The notes: a model not told the origin generated them from the sequence alone. A stretch of DNA of 64,000 nt from Kribbella aluminosa (GCF_017876295.1 NZ_JAGINT010000001.1:2356001-2420000), one strand, 5' to 3'; counted from the first letter of the stretch, positions 36,733 to 45,495 are shown. Made by a program: numbers and translations.

Positions 36733-38309
36733 TGGCGCTCGCACAGACCTGGTCGGTCGCGCTGGTCGGGCTGGAAGGACACCTCGTCGAGGTCGAGACC
36801 GACATCGCCCAGGGCCTGCCGAAGACGACGCTGATCGGCCTTCCGGACGCCTCGCTGTCCGAAGCCCGCGACCGCGTCCGCGCCGCGGTGGTGAACAGCG
36901 GCGAGCGGTTCCCCGACCGCAAGGTCACGATCGGCCTGTCACCGGCCACGCTGCCGAAGACCGGCTCGCACTACGACGTCGCTATCGCGTTGTCCCTGCT
37001 CACGGCCGCGGGTGCGGTCGACCCGGGCGTCCTCCGCCGGACCGCGATCATCGGCGAGCTCGGGCTCGACGGCCGGATCCGTGAGGTTCGCGGCGCGCTC
37101 GCGATGACCCTGGCCGCGTCCCGCGCCGGCTTCGACCGCATCGTCGTCCCCGATCTGAACGTCGGGGAGGCCCGCCTCGTGCCCGGCATCCAGGTGTACG
37201 GCGCTCGCTCGCTGCGTCAGGTGCTGGCGCTCCTCCGCGGGGTCGAGGTGCCCGAGGAGGCGCCACCACGGGCCGAGCCGCGGCTGGTGTCGGAGTCGTT
37301 GATCCGGGTTCCGTCGGTCGACCTCGAGGACATCATCGGCCAGCACGAAGGCCGCCGGGCGATCGAGGCCGCGGCAGCCGGCGGTCATCACCTGTTCCTG
37401 CACGGCCCGCCGGGTTCCGGCAAGACGATGCTTGCCGAGCGGCTGGCCGGCTTGATGCCGCAGCTGAGTACGGACGATTCGCTGGAAGTCTCGGCCGTGC
37501 ACTCGCTCGCCGGTCTACTCACGAACGACGCCGAGCTCGTCGTCCGGCCACCGTTCATCGCGCCGCACCACACGGCGTCGCTGGTCAGCCTGGTCGGCGG
37601 CGGGTCGGGCGTCCCGCGCCCGGGCGCGATCAGCTGCGCGCACCGGGGCATCCTGTTCATCGACGAGGCACCGGAGATGCATCCGCTGACGCTGGACACT
37701 CTGCGCCAGCCGCTCGAGTCCGGTTTCGTCGAGGTGCACCGGGCCGCAGCGGTCGCCAAGTTCCCGGCGCGCTTCATGCTGGTGCTGGCCGCCAACCCGT
37801 GCCCGTGCGGCCTCGCGGGCACCGAGCAGGGCATCTGCAGCTGCACTCCGCAGATTCTCGCGCGCTATCGACAGCGGATCAGCGGCCCGATCAAGGACCG
37901 CCTGGACATCCAGCGCCAGATCCTGCCCGCGGCCCGCGCCACGGCCACCGGCGAGCCGGCCGAGTCGACCGCCGTCGTCGCAGCCCGCGTCCAGGCTGCC
38001 CGCGACCGCCAGTCACACCGTTACCGCAGCACGGCCTGGACCTTGAACAGCGAGATCCCCGGCCCGGTCCTGCGCCGCGAGTATCCCCTCGACGAGGCCA
38101 GCCAGCATCTCCTCGAATCGCACTACACCGCAGGCCGCCTGACCGCCCGCGGCTTCGACCGAGTGGTCCGCCTCGCCTGGACCCTCGCCGACCTGGCCGC
38201 CCGCGACACCCCCACGGTCGAACAAACCCACGAAGCCTTCCAACTCCGCTCCGGCCACACCCTGACCCCCCTCACAGACCACCGCCCCCTCAAAGGACCA
38301 ACCCCATGA
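36732..38309 (+). CDS. comM: YifB/ComM family magnesium chelatase-like AAA+ ATPase
   Basis: The 525-residue protein has an N-terminal Lon-like domain (SLSEARDRVRAAVVNSG), a Walker A in HGPPGSGKTMLAERL (about 221-235), a Walker B in ILFIDEAPEM and a C-terminal Mg-chelatase domain with CPCG near 356. ComM is a hexameric helicase that drives branch migration in natural transformation. It is followed by dprA with an ATGA overlap, forming a recombination/uptake operon with yraN. Confidence 0.95.
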   Translation: MALAQTWSVALVGLEGHLVEVETDIAQGLPKTTLIGLPDASLSEARDRVRAAVVNSGERFPDRKVTIGLSPATLPKTGSHYDVAIALSLLTAAGAVDPGVLRRTAIIGELGLDGRIREVRGALAMTLAASRAGFDRIVVPDLNVGEARLVPGIQVYGARSLRQVLALLRGVEVPEEAPPRAEPRLVSESLIRVPSVDLEDIIGQHEGRRAIEAAAAGGHHLFLHGPPGSGKTMLAERLAGLMPQLSTDDSLEVSAVHSLAGLLTNDAELVVRPPFIAPHHTASLVSLVGGGSGVPRPGAISCAHRGILFIDEAPEMHPLTLDTLRQPLESGFVEVHRAAAVAKFPARFMLVLAANPCPCGLAGTEQGICSCTPQILARYRQRISGPIKDRLDIQRQILPAARATATGEPAESTAVVAARVQAARDRQSHRYRSTAWTLNSEIPGPVLRREYPLDEASQHLLESHYTAGRLTARGFDRVVRLAWTLADLAARDTPTVEQTHEAFQLRSGHTLTPLTDHRPLKGPTP

Positions 38310-39709
38310 CCCTCACCCACCCCCTCCCACCCCCCAAAACCCCAACCCCTCCCACCCCACCCCCAACCACCCCCGGGACAACCGACCCCGGGACAACGGT
38401 CTCCGCGACGTCCGAGCCCGAGGTCGCTGTGTCGAGGGCCGTGTGCTCCGGAGGACCTGGCGCTGGGGAATCGCGGCGCGGCGGGCTTGGCTCGCGTGAG
38501 GTTGGCTCCGGGGGCACCGGCGGTGGGGGATTCGGCCCGGGGACGACCACCGTGGTTGCTGACGGCAACGGAGAGCAGGAACGCCTGGCGCGGGTCGGCC
38601 TGTCCCGCGTCATCGAGCCAGGAGATCTCGCCGCACTGAAGGCGTTCGACGGGCTTTCCGCGCAGGAGATCTGGGACCGCCTGCACCACAACAGCCCTGA
38701 GTACGAGCGCTGGTCCACCCGCCTCGCCACCGTCGACCCGCACCGCGACCTCGAACGCGCCACCGCCGCGGGCGCACGTTTCGTGATCCCTGGCGACGAC
38801 GAGTGGCCGGAGCAGGTCGACATCCTGTACGAGGCAGGCCAGCTGTCCCGCCGCGCCGGCGTACCGTTCGGCCTCTGGGTCCGCGGCCGCGCAAACCTCC
38901 GCCACGCAGTGTCCCGCGCCGTCGCAATGGTCGGCTCACGCGCATGCTCGTCGTACGGCGAACACGTGGCCGCCGAGCTCTCCTCCGGCCTCGCGGACAG
39001 CGGCGTCACGATCGTCTCCGGCGGCGCCTACGGCATCGACGCCGCCGCACACCGCGGTGCCCTGTCCGTTGCAGGTCTCACGATCGCGGTCCTCGCCTGC
39101 GGAGTCGACGTCAGCTACCCGAAACGCAATGCGGCGCTCCTCAGCCGCATCGCCGAGGACGGTCTGGTCGTCGCCGAACTCCCGCCCGGCTGTGCGCCGA
39201 CAAAACTCCGCTTCCTCGCCCGCAACCGCCTGATCGCCGCAATCGCCCAAGGCACCGTAGTCATCGAGGCCGCCATCCGCAGCGGCGCCCTGAACACCGC
39301 CGGCTGGGCCGAACAATGCGGCCGCACAGTCCTCGCCGTCCCGGGCCCGGTCACGTCCCGCATGTCCGCGGGCAGCCATCTCCTGGTCCGCGAACGCAAC
39401 GCAGTACTGGCCACCAACGTCGCCGACATCATCGAAGCAACCTCTCCGTTCGGCACCGGCCTGACCGCACCTCCGCGCGCCCCGCAAACCATCACCGACA
39501 CCCTGAGCCCCGACGTCCAACGCACCCTCGACGCCGTCCCGGTCCACAACCCGGCCCCTGCCGCCCGCATAGCCGCCACCGCCGGCCTCGATCTCACCAC
39601 CACCGAAAGCTGCCTACAGACCCTCGCCACGATGACCCTGATAACCCAAACCCCCACCGGCTGGCGCCTTCCACCCACCACACCACCCCCAACCCCATCC
39701 ACCCCGTAA
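38306..39709 (+). CDS. dprA: DNA processing protein DprA with a Pro/Gly-rich N-terminal extension
   Basis: The 467-residue protein binds single-stranded DNA and loads RecA. ATG 38306 overlaps the comM stop and has AAAGGA eight bases upstream. Residues 1-90 are low complexity (PPPKTPTPPTPPPTTPGTT, then Gly/Ser runs) and are not part of the family. A helical domain (about 95-185) precedes the Rossmann-like core (VAMVGSRACSSYGEHVA, VSGGAYGIDAAAHRGAL, YPKRNAALLSRI, NRLIAAIAQGTVVIEA). A winged-helix end follows (about 390-455). The gene body uses C-ended codons heavily. Confidence 0.93.
   Translation: MTLTHPLPPPKTPTPPTPPPTTPGTTDPGTTVSATSEPEVAVSRAVCSGGPGAGESRRGGLGSREVGSGGTGGGGFGPGTTTVVADGNGEQERLARVGLSRVIEPGDLAALKAFDGLSAQEIWDRLHHNSPEYERWSTRLATVDPHRDLERATAAGARFVIPGDDEWPEQVDILYEAGQLSRRAGVPFGLWVRGRANLRHAVSRAVAMVGSRACSSYGEHVAAELSSGLADSGVTIVSGGAYGIDAAAHRGALSVAGLTIAVLACGVDVSYPKRNAALLSRIAEDGLVVAELPPGCAPTKLRFLARNRLIAAIAQGTVVIEAAIRSGALNTAGWAEQCGRTVLAVPGPVTSRMSAGSHLLVRERNAVLATNVADIIEATSPFGTGLTAPPRAPQTITDTLSPDVQRTLDAVPVHNPAPAARIAATAGLDLTTTESCLQTLATMTLITQTPTGWRLPPTTPPPTPSTP
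38311..38374 (-). other. G-quadruplex-prone tract on the template strand at the dprA start
   Basis: The plus strand carries about nine runs of three to six Cs separated by one to four bases, so the minus (template) strand has the G3+N1-7 pattern repeated well beyond the four runs needed. It begins a few codons inside dprA and encodes the Pro/Thr stretch. Confidence 0.5.
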
Positions 39710-39736
39710 GCGCTGCTGCTGGGGCGGCCCGCTTGG

Positions 39737-41371
39737 CTAGTTGCGCATGTGCTTGCCGCGGTTGGCTTTGGCGGGTTGCTGGTCGGGTGGGGTGCGGATG
39801 GCGCGGAGTTCGGTGGAGTGGTCGTGGCCGGGGCGCATGACTTGGAGGCCGCCGGTGCCGGGGTCGGTGTCGCCGAGGTCGAAGTCCCAGCTGTCTTCGT
39901 TGGCGAGGCGGCTGTGCCAGCGGCCGTACAGGCCGTAGATCGCGACGCCGATGCCCATCCAGATCAGGAACTTGACCCAGGTGCCGGTCTTCAGGTTGAG
40001 CATCAGCCAGACGGTCGCCGCCAGCGAGAGGAGCGGAATCAGCGGGACGATCGGGACCCGGAAGCCGCGCTCCAGGTTGGGCTCCGTGCGACGTAGACGG
40101 AGTACGCCGACCGCGCAGAACGCGAAGCAGAAGAGGGCGCCGATGACCAGTAGCTCTTCGAGGTCCAGCACCTTCGGGTACAGCGTGAGCACGAGCGCGG
40201 CGACGCCGGCAGCGGCTGCGGCGCGGGCGGGGGAGGAGTACACGCGGCTGACCCGGCCGAGGCTCTTCGGGAGCAGGCCGTCGCGGCCCATGTTGAACAG
40301 CACGCGGCTCTGCGCGATCAGGACCACCATGATGACGGTCATCAACGCGAGCAGGGCGCCGACGTTGACGACGTTCGCGGCCCAGCCGACGCCGACGGAG
40401 GCGAGTGCCTCGGAGACCGGGGCCTTACCGCCGAGCTGACCGTACGGGCGCATGCCGACCAGGACGACCGCCATCGCGATGTAGAGGATCGTCACCGCTC
40501 CGACGCCGAGCAACATGCCCTGCGGCACGGTCTTGCGCGGGCTGCGGGCGTCCTCGGACGCGGTCGCGATCAGGTCGAAGCCGATGTAGGCGAACACGAT
40601 CGTGCTCGCCGCGGTGAAGATGCCCATCATCCCGAACGAACCGAACGAGGTGTCGAGGATCCAGCCCAGCACCGTGGGATCCGCCATCGCAGGTGCGGCC
40701 CGGGCGGGCGGCACGAACGGGTGGTAGTTCTCCATCTTGATGTGGGTCGCGCCGACGACCACGACCAGCAGGATCACCGCGACCTTCGCGATCACGACGA
40801 TCGTCAGCACCCGCGACGACAGCTTGGTACCGGTCACGATCAGCGCGGTCAGGATCAGCAGCAGCAGCGGGGCGACCAGGTTCACCTTGGCCTCGGGCCC
40901 GAAGAACTGCGCGATACCGCTCGGCAGCGTGACTCCGAAGCCGTCCAGGGTGGCGAGGAAGTACGCCGACCAGACGCGGGCGACGATCGCCGCCGCGGTC
41001 ACGAGTTCGAGGACGAGTGCCCAGCCGACCAGCCATGCCCACATCTCGCCGAACGTTACGTAGCTGAACGTGTACGCACTGCCCGAGACCGGGATCGTGG
41101 ACGACAGTTCGGCGTAACAGGCCGCGGCCAGCAGGCAGACGATCGCGGCGATCACGAACGACAGGATCACTGCCGGTCCGGACACGTTCGCCGCTTGAAC
41201 GCCGCTCATGCTGAAGATGCCGGAGCCGATCATCACGCCCAGGCCGAGTACAACCAGGTCGCGACGACCGAACAGCCGCGGCAGACGGTGCCGCGCGTCC
41301 TCGACTCGAGTGAACGCCGACTCGACCGGCAGGCGCCGGCCTACGGTCTGTCCGTTCGCTGAGGGGGCCAT
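39737..41371 (-). CDS. APC family amino acid permease, cationic amino acid transporter type
   Basis: The 544-residue protein has about 12 to 14 membrane segments. The first contains the APC signature GLGVMIGSGIFSMSG, and later ones include VFAYIGFDLIATASEDARSP, diagnostic of the cationic amino acid transporter branch. The C-terminus is a soluble tail (SWDFDLGDTDPGTG) with a basic end. It transports amino acids across the cytoplasmic membrane, probably by proton or exchange coupling. It stands alone, convergent with dprA and divergent from xerC. Confidence 0.9.
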   Translation of the reverse strand: MAPSANGQTVGRRLPVESAFTRVEDARHRLPRLFGRRDLVVLGLGVMIGSGIFSMSGVQAANVSGPAVILSFVIAAIVCLLAAACYAELSSTIPVSGSAYTFSYVTFGEMWAWLVGWALVLELVTAAAIVARVWSAYFLATLDGFGVTLPSGIAQFFGPEAKVNLVAPLLLLILTALIVTGTKLSSRVLTIVVIAKVAVILLVVVVGATHIKMENYHPFVPPARAAPAMADPTVLGWILDTSFGSFGMMGIFTAASTIVFAYIGFDLIATASEDARSPRKTVPQGMLLGVGAVTILYIAMAVVLVGMRPYGQLGGKAPVSEALASVGVGWAANVVNVGALLALMTVIMVVLIAQSRVLFNMGRDGLLPKSLGRVSRVYSSPARAAAAAGVAALVLTLYPKVLDLEELLVIGALFCFAFCAVGVLRLRRTEPNLERGFRVPIVPLIPLLSLAATVWLMLNLKTGTWVKFLIWMGIGVAIYGLYGRWHSRLANEDSWDFDLGDTDPGTGGLQVMRPGHDHSTELRAIRTPPDQQPAKANRGKHMRN

Positions 41372-41506
41372 GGTCAGGGGTGCCTCCGTTGCTACTAGGG
41401 CAATCGGGCCGAACAGTAGTCGACCGTTGGGCTATCGACCAGACCTCCTCTTCTCGGCCCCGCGCGGTGGCTTGCAGTGCCGGGTCGCCTCACGCATCGT
41501 CGAGGT

Positions 41507-42445
41507 ATGACGCCGGACGAAGTCAGCGGAAACCGTTCCTGGCCGGAAGGTTTCGCTGTGTTACTTGCTGACTACGAAAGGCATCTGACGGCGGAAAGAG
41601 ACCTCAGCATTCACTCCGTGAGAGCCTACATCGGCGATGTGGCGGATTTACTCGAACATTTGATTCGGCTTGGTCACGATGATCTCGACGGGCTGGATAT
41701 CCGGGGTCTGCGGTCCTGGTTGGCCAAGCAACAAAGTCTGGGGAAATCCCGCAGCACGATGGCCCGCCGGGCGACGGCCGCAAGGGTGTTCACCGGCTGG
41801 GCGCAGCGGACCGGGCGGATCAGTACGGATCCCGGAGCGTTGCTCGCCAGCCCGAAGGCGCACAAGACGCTTCCAGGGGTGCTCGGCCAGGCCGACACCC
41901 GCGCGGTGCTCGCCGCGGCCGCGGTCGCTGCCGACGACGGCAGCCCGGTCGGGCTCCGCGACCTCACGATCATGGAGTTGCTGTACGCCACCGGGATGCG
42001 CGTCGGCGAGCTGTGCGCCCTCGACGTCGACGACATCGACCGGTCGCGCCGCGTCGTACGGGTGTTCGGCAAGGGGCGGAAGGAGCGGTCGGTGCCGTAC
42101 GGCGTACCGGCCGGGCAGGCGATCGAGCGGTGGCTGGCCGAGGCGCGGCCGAAGCTGGTGCGCGAGGGGAGCGGGCCGGCGGCCTTCCTCGGGGCGCGTG
42201 GCGGCCGGATCGATCAGCGGACGGTACGGCGGATGGTGCACCAGCGGGTGGCTGTCGTCGACACGGACATGGCGCCGCACGGCCTCCGGCATACCGCGGC
42301 CACGCATCTGCTGGAGGGCGGAGCGGATCTGCGCAGCGTGCAGGAGCTGCTCGGTCATGCGTCGCTGGCGACCACCCAGATCTACACCCACGTTTCCACC
42401 GACCGGCTGCGGCAGGCGTATCAGCAGGCGCATCCCAGGGCCTGA
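41507..42445 (+). CDS. xerC: tyrosine recombinase XerC
   Basis: The 312-residue recombinase resolves chromosome dimers at dif with XerD. The N-terminal SAM-like domain (LLADYERHLTAERDLSIHSV) precedes the catalytic domain. Catalytic residues are the Arg in TGMRVGEL (about 164), Lys in FGKGRKERSV, HGLRH (about 258), the His in LLGHASLATTQ and the nucleophile Tyr in IYTHV (about 292). ATG 41507 is taken as start; an in-frame ATG at 41477 adds ten atypical residues. The gene lies between dprA and rpsB, as in other actinobacteria. Confidence 0.93.
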   Translation: MTPDEVSGNRSWPEGFAVLLADYERHLTAERDLSIHSVRAYIGDVADLLEHLIRLGHDDLDGLDIRGLRSWLAKQQSLGKSRSTMARRATAARVFTGWAQRTGRISTDPGALLASPKAHKTLPGVLGQADTRAVLAAAAVAADDGSPVGLRDLTIMELLYATGMRVGELCALDVDDIDRSRRVVRVFGKGRKERSVPYGVPAGQAIERWLAEARPKLVREGSGPAAFLGARGGRIDQRTVRRMVHQRVAVVDTDMAPHGLRHTAATHLLEGGADLRSVQELLGHASLATTQIYTHVSTDRLRQAYQQAHPRA

Positions 42446-42494
42446 CCGGATTCGATCGTTCTGCCCGAGCGGGACGCCGGCCGGGTTGTGCGTG

Positions 42495-42526
42495 CGGAAT
42501 GCGGCGGGAGGGTGCCGGAATGCGGC
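42495..42526 (+). promoter_or_regulatory. 21-base-phased direct repeat before the Rrf2 gene
   Basis: CGGAATGCGGC occurs at 42495-42505 and again at 42516-42526, exactly 21 bases apart, ending 12 bases before the ATG at 42539. It is a plausible autoregulatory site for the Rrf2-type protein. Confidence 0.45.
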
Positions 42527-42538
42527 AGACTGCGGGAC

Positions 42539-43018
42539 ATGCGGGTTTCGGCGAAGTCTGACTATGCGTTGCGAGCTCTGATCGAGATCACCCAGCGGTG
42601 GGTGGCCAACGACCATTCGGTGGTGTCCGCCGAGGAGTTGAGCCGGGCGCAGGGCATTCCGCACGGGTTCCTGCAGGGGATCCTCGCCGACCTGCGCCGG
42701 GCCGGAGTGCTGTCCAGCCAGCGTGGGCAGTCCGGCGGGTGGCGGCTTGCGGTCGACCCGAACGAGATCTCCGTCGCCGACGTGATGCGGGCGGTCGACG
42801 GCCCGATCGTGAGCATCTCCGGCGTCCGGCCGGAGAGCGTCACGTACAACGAGCACGCGGTGGTCCTGCAGCGGGTCTGGATCGCGGCGCGGGCCAGCTT
42901 GCGGGACGTGCTCGAGAACACCACGCTGACCGATCTCGCCAGGAACAAGCTCCCGGCCGGCGTCGAACGCCGCTCCCGGGACGAGGACGCCTGGCAGGCG
43001 CGGGTCCCGGGGAGCTGA
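42539..43018 (+). CDS. Rrf2 family transcriptional regulator without the cysteine cluster
   Basis: The 159-residue protein has the Rrf2 winged HTH (RVSAKSDYALRALIEITQRW, IPHGFLQGILADLRRAGVL, SSQRGQSGGWRLAVDP). The three cysteines that bind Fe-S in IscR or NsrR are absent, so it senses something else or acts by another route. ATG 42539 is chosen for the canonical MRVS start. It precedes a VOC protein gene, with a palindromic operator between them. Confidence 0.88.
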   Translation: MRVSAKSDYALRALIEITQRWVANDHSVVSAEELSRAQGIPHGFLQGILADLRRAGVLSSQRGQSGGWRLAVDPNEISVADVMRAVDGPIVSISGVRPESVTYNEHAVVLQRVWIAARASLRDVLENTTLTDLARNKLPAGVERRSRDEDAWQARVPGS

Positions 43019-43029
43019 GGCAGTGCTAC

Positions 43030-43055
43030 AGTCGTGCCTTATATAAGCCACGACT
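43030..43055 (+). promoter_or_regulatory. 26-base palindromic operator between the Rrf2 and VOC genes
   Basis: The arms AGTCGTGCCTTAT and ATAAGCCACGACT are inverted copies with a single mismatch and no spacer. The centre TTATATAA is unusually AT-rich for this genome and could be a -10 region. It ends 14 bases before the VOC gene ATG at 43070, overlapping its promoter. Confidence 0.7.
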
Positions 43056-43069
43056 TTAGGAGATGGGCA

Positions 43070-43474
43070 ATGGCTGAGCAGCAGATCAAGACGTTCCTGA
43101 TGTTCGAGAGTGGCGCGGAGAAGGCGATGACCTTCTACCTGTCGCTGTTCGAGGACGCCGAGATTGTGTCGATGCACAAGTACGGCGCCGAGGGGCCTGG
43201 TCCTGACGGGTCGGTCATGGTCGCCGTGTTCCGGCTGGCCGGGCAGCAGTTCATGTGCAGTGACAGCTACGAGCATCATGAATTCACCTTCACGCCTTCG
43301 GTGTCGCTCTTCGTGGACTGTGCGGACGAGGCCGAGCTCGAGCGGCTGTACAACGCGCTGGTCGAGGGTGGCAGCACGTTGATGCCGTTGGGGGACTACG
43401 GGTTCAGTAAGAAGTTCGGTTGGGTGAACGACCGGTTCGGGGTTTCGTGGCAGCTGAACCTGCCGCACGCGTAG
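43070..43474 (+). CDS. VOC superfamily protein, PhnB/3-demethylubiquinone methyltransferase-like
   Basis: The 134-residue protein (QIKTFLMFESGAEKAMTFYL, GGSTLMPLGDYGFSKKFGWV, NDRFGVSWQLN) is a PhnB-type VOC fold, a group often named after 3-demethylubiquinone-9 methyltransferase without being one. AGGAG stands before ATG 43070. The 26-base palindrome upstream implies tight repression. Substrate unknown. Confidence 0.88.
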   Translation: MAEQQIKTFLMFESGAEKAMTFYLSLFEDAEIVSMHKYGAEGPGPDGSVMVAVFRLAGQQFMCSDSYEHHEFTFTPSVSLFVDCADEAELERLYNALVEGGSTLMPLGDYGFSKKFGWVNDRFGVSWQLNLPHA

Positions 43475-43477
43475 GGC

Positions 43478-44119
43478 TCACGGGCGTCTGATCAGCAGGC
43501 CGGCGGCGAGTGTGAGTGCGGCGCCGGCGGCGATGACGAGCTTTGCCGCGCGTCTGTTCCGGTAGCTGGCGTCGCCGATCGGGGTGTCCGGTGCGGGTGC
43601 GGGCGGTGCTCCGGGCTGCGGCGCCGGGGACGGAACTGTGGCGGTCCGCGCTGTGAGTGGGAGGAGGCGGACCGGGCGGGTCGCGAGCAGGGTCAGGGGG
43701 TCGAGGTACTGCTTGGCCTGGAGGAGGCCCCAGTGCAGGCAGGTCCTCGGCGGGCAGTGCGAGCCGATGGCGGACAGGCGGCCGATGACGGTGCCGGTGC
43801 GGACGGAGGCGCCCACCGGCACGTCGGCGACTACGGGTTCGTACGTCGTGCGGTGGGCGCCGTAGGTGATCGTGATGACGCCCCGGCCGGCGACGGGACC
43901 GGCGTACGTGATCGTGCCGGGGGTGGCGGCGAGGACCGGTTGGCCGGGGCGGCCGGCGAGGTCGACGCCGCGGTGGCCGGGGAGCCACGGTTTGGCGGGT
44001 AGCTCGAAGCCGCGGACGATCTCGGGGCGTGGATCCAAGGGCCATCCGGCGACGGGCTTGGGCGGCAGGGCCGGAGTGGCCAGGGCGAGGGTGGTCAGGG
44101 CGAGGACGGTGACTGTCAT
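43478..44119 (-). CDS. M23 family peptidase-like secreted protein
   Basis: The 213-residue protein starts with a likely signal peptide ([18 protein letters not shown]), has an M23 LytM domain (about 30-130) and a C-terminal membrane segment ([17 protein letters not shown]). Metal-binding HRGVDLAG is present, but the usual HxH pair reads CLHWG, so the first His is Cys. Actinobacterial members near rpsB often share this change. It may cleave or only bind peptidoglycan. An in-frame ATG 20 codons upstream (44179) is a possible alternative start; neither has a clear ribosome site. Confidence 0.8.
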   Translation of the reverse strand: MTVTVLALTTLALATPALPPKPVAGWPLDPRPEIVRGFELPAKPWLPGHRGVDLAGRPGQPVLAATPGTITYAGPVAGRGVITITYGAHRTTYEPVVADVPVGASVRTGTVIGRLSAIGSHCPPRTCLHWGLLQAKQYLDPLTLLATRPVRLLPLTARTATVPSPAPQPGAPPAPAPDTPIGDASYRNRRAAKLVIAAGAALTLAAGLLIRRP

Positions 44120-44170
44120 ACCGGAGAAAGTGCCGGTTTCGGGGGTGCGAATCGGTGCGGATCGGCGGAT

Positions 44171-44179
44171 TGTGGACAA
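44171..44179 (-). promoter_or_regulatory. DnaA-box-like site before rpsB
   Basis: TGTGGACAA is the reverse complement of TTGTCCACA, the actinobacterial DnaA box. It stands 36 bases before a TACACT (44215-44220) that could be the rpsB -10 element, and within the first codons of the longer M23 reading. Confidence 0.35.
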
Positions 44180-44285
44180 GTGGGGCCGGTTCGCGTTGGG
44201 GGTGCGGGGTCACGTACACTTCCGGTGGCGCCCCGTGTGAGCGGGGCGACTACGCATGCCCGCACAAGAGCGTCGATCCAACGGT

Positions 44286-44385
44286 CCCGGAGCAGTCCGG
44301 GTGGATTCGCGCGACGGGCATCAGGCGTCACGGGTCAACCCGGTCCGTGGCGAGACAACCGAGTAGACCCGGAGCGATCCGGGTC
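44286..44385 (+). promoter_or_regulatory. structured rpsB leader with two matching hairpins
   Basis: CCCGGA-GCAG-TCCGGG (44286-44301) and GACCCGGA-GCGA-TCCGGGTC (44366-44385) are perfect hairpins with four-base loops; the second ends just before the AAGGAG ribosome site. A 5' arm CGCCCCG/CGGGGCG (about 44228-44247) adds a third stem. In many bacteria S2 represses its own mRNA through the leader, so this is a candidate autoregulatory site. Confidence 0.55.
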
Positions 44386-44403
44386 GCAATAAGGAGACCC
44401 CTC

Positions 44404-45456
44404 ATGGCCGTCGTGACCATGAAGCAGCTGCTCGAGAGCGGCGTGCACTTCGGGCACCAGACCCGGCGCTGGAACCCGAAGATGAAGCGCTACATCCTCA
44501 CCGAGCGCAACGGCATCTACATCATCGACCTGCAGCAGTCGCTGTCCTACATCGACCGGGCGTACGAGTTCGTCCGCAGCACGGTCGCGTCGGGCGGGGC
44601 GATCCTGTTCGTCGGTACCAAGAAGCAGGCGCAGGAAGCGATCGCCGAGCAGGCGACCCGCGTCGGGATGCCGTACGTGAACCAGCGCTGGCTGGGCGGC
44701 ATGCTGACGAACTTCCAGACCGTGAACAAGCGGCTCCAGCGCCTCAAGGAGCTCGAGCTCATCGACTTCGAGGACGTCGCCGCCTCCGGTGTCACCAAGA
44801 AGGAGCTGCTGCAGAAGCGTCGCGAGCACGACAAGCTGCTCAAGACCCTCGGTGGTATCCGCGACATGGCCCGGGTTCCGGCCGCCGTGTGGATCGTGGA
44901 CACCAAGAAGGAGCACCTCGCGGTCGACGAGGCGCGCAAGCTGAAGCTGCCGATCATCGGCATCCTGGACACGAACTGCGACCCGGACGAGGTCGACTAC
45001 CCGATTCCGGGGAACGACGACGCGATCCGCTCGGTCGGCCTGCTCACCCGGGTCGTCGCCGACGCCGTCGCGGACGGTCTGATGGGCCGCTCCGGCCAGG
45101 GCTCCGCCGCCGCCGGCGAGGAGCTGGGCCAGGAGGAGCCGATGGCCGCCTGGGAGCGCGAGCTGCTGGAGAGCCAGAACGGCGCCGCGAAGGCCACCGA
45201 GACCGCTGAGGCGGCCCCGGCCGCCGACGCCGCCCCGGCCGCCGAGGCCGCCCCGGCGACCGACGTCCTCACCGAGCCGGTCGCGACCGACGCCGTGGTC
45301 GAGACCGCGCCGGAGGAGGTCAAGGTCGAGGAGACCGAGGCCAAGGTCGACGAGGTCAAGGTCGAAGACACCGAGGCCAAGGTCGAGGACGCCGAGGTCA
45401 AGGTCGAGGACACCGAGGCCAAGGCCGAGGAGACCCCGAAGGCCGACGAGGCCTGA
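44404..45456 (+). CDS. rpsB: 30S ribosomal protein S2 with acidic tail
   Basis: The 350-residue protein has a normal S2 core ([38 protein letters not shown]) to about residue 245. An Ala/Glu/Val-rich tail of about 100 residues with KVED-type repeats follows, longer than the usual actinobacterial tail. ATG 44404 has AAGGAG upstream. S2 joins the 30S late, near the shoulder. tsf follows after a strong hairpin. Confidence 0.95.
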   Translation: MAVVTMKQLLESGVHFGHQTRRWNPKMKRYILTERNGIYIIDLQQSLSYIDRAYEFVRSTVASGGAILFVGTKKQAQEAIAEQATRVGMPYVNQRWLGGMLTNFQTVNKRLQRLKELELIDFEDVAASGVTKKELLQKRREHDKLLKTLGGIRDMARVPAAVWIVDTKKEHLAVDEARKLKLPIIGILDTNCDPDEVDYPIPGNDDAIRSVGLLTRVVADAVADGLMGRSGQGSAAAGEELGQEEPMAAWERELLESQNGAAKATETAEAAPAADAAPAAEAAPATDVLTEPVATDAVVETAPEEVKVEETEAKVDEVKVEDTEAKVEDAEVKVEDTEAKAEETPKADEA

Positions 45457-45464
45457 CAGCCACG

Positions 45465-45495
45465 GGTGCCGTCCGGTTCACCACCGGACGGCACC
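45465..45495 (+). terminator. rpsB-tsf intergenic hairpin
   Basis: GGTGCCGTCCGGT pairs perfectly over 13 bases with ACCGGACGGCACC around a TCACC loop, nine bases after the rpsB stop. It probably attenuates or terminates rpsB transcripts, lowering tsf relative to rpsB. Confidence 0.75.
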
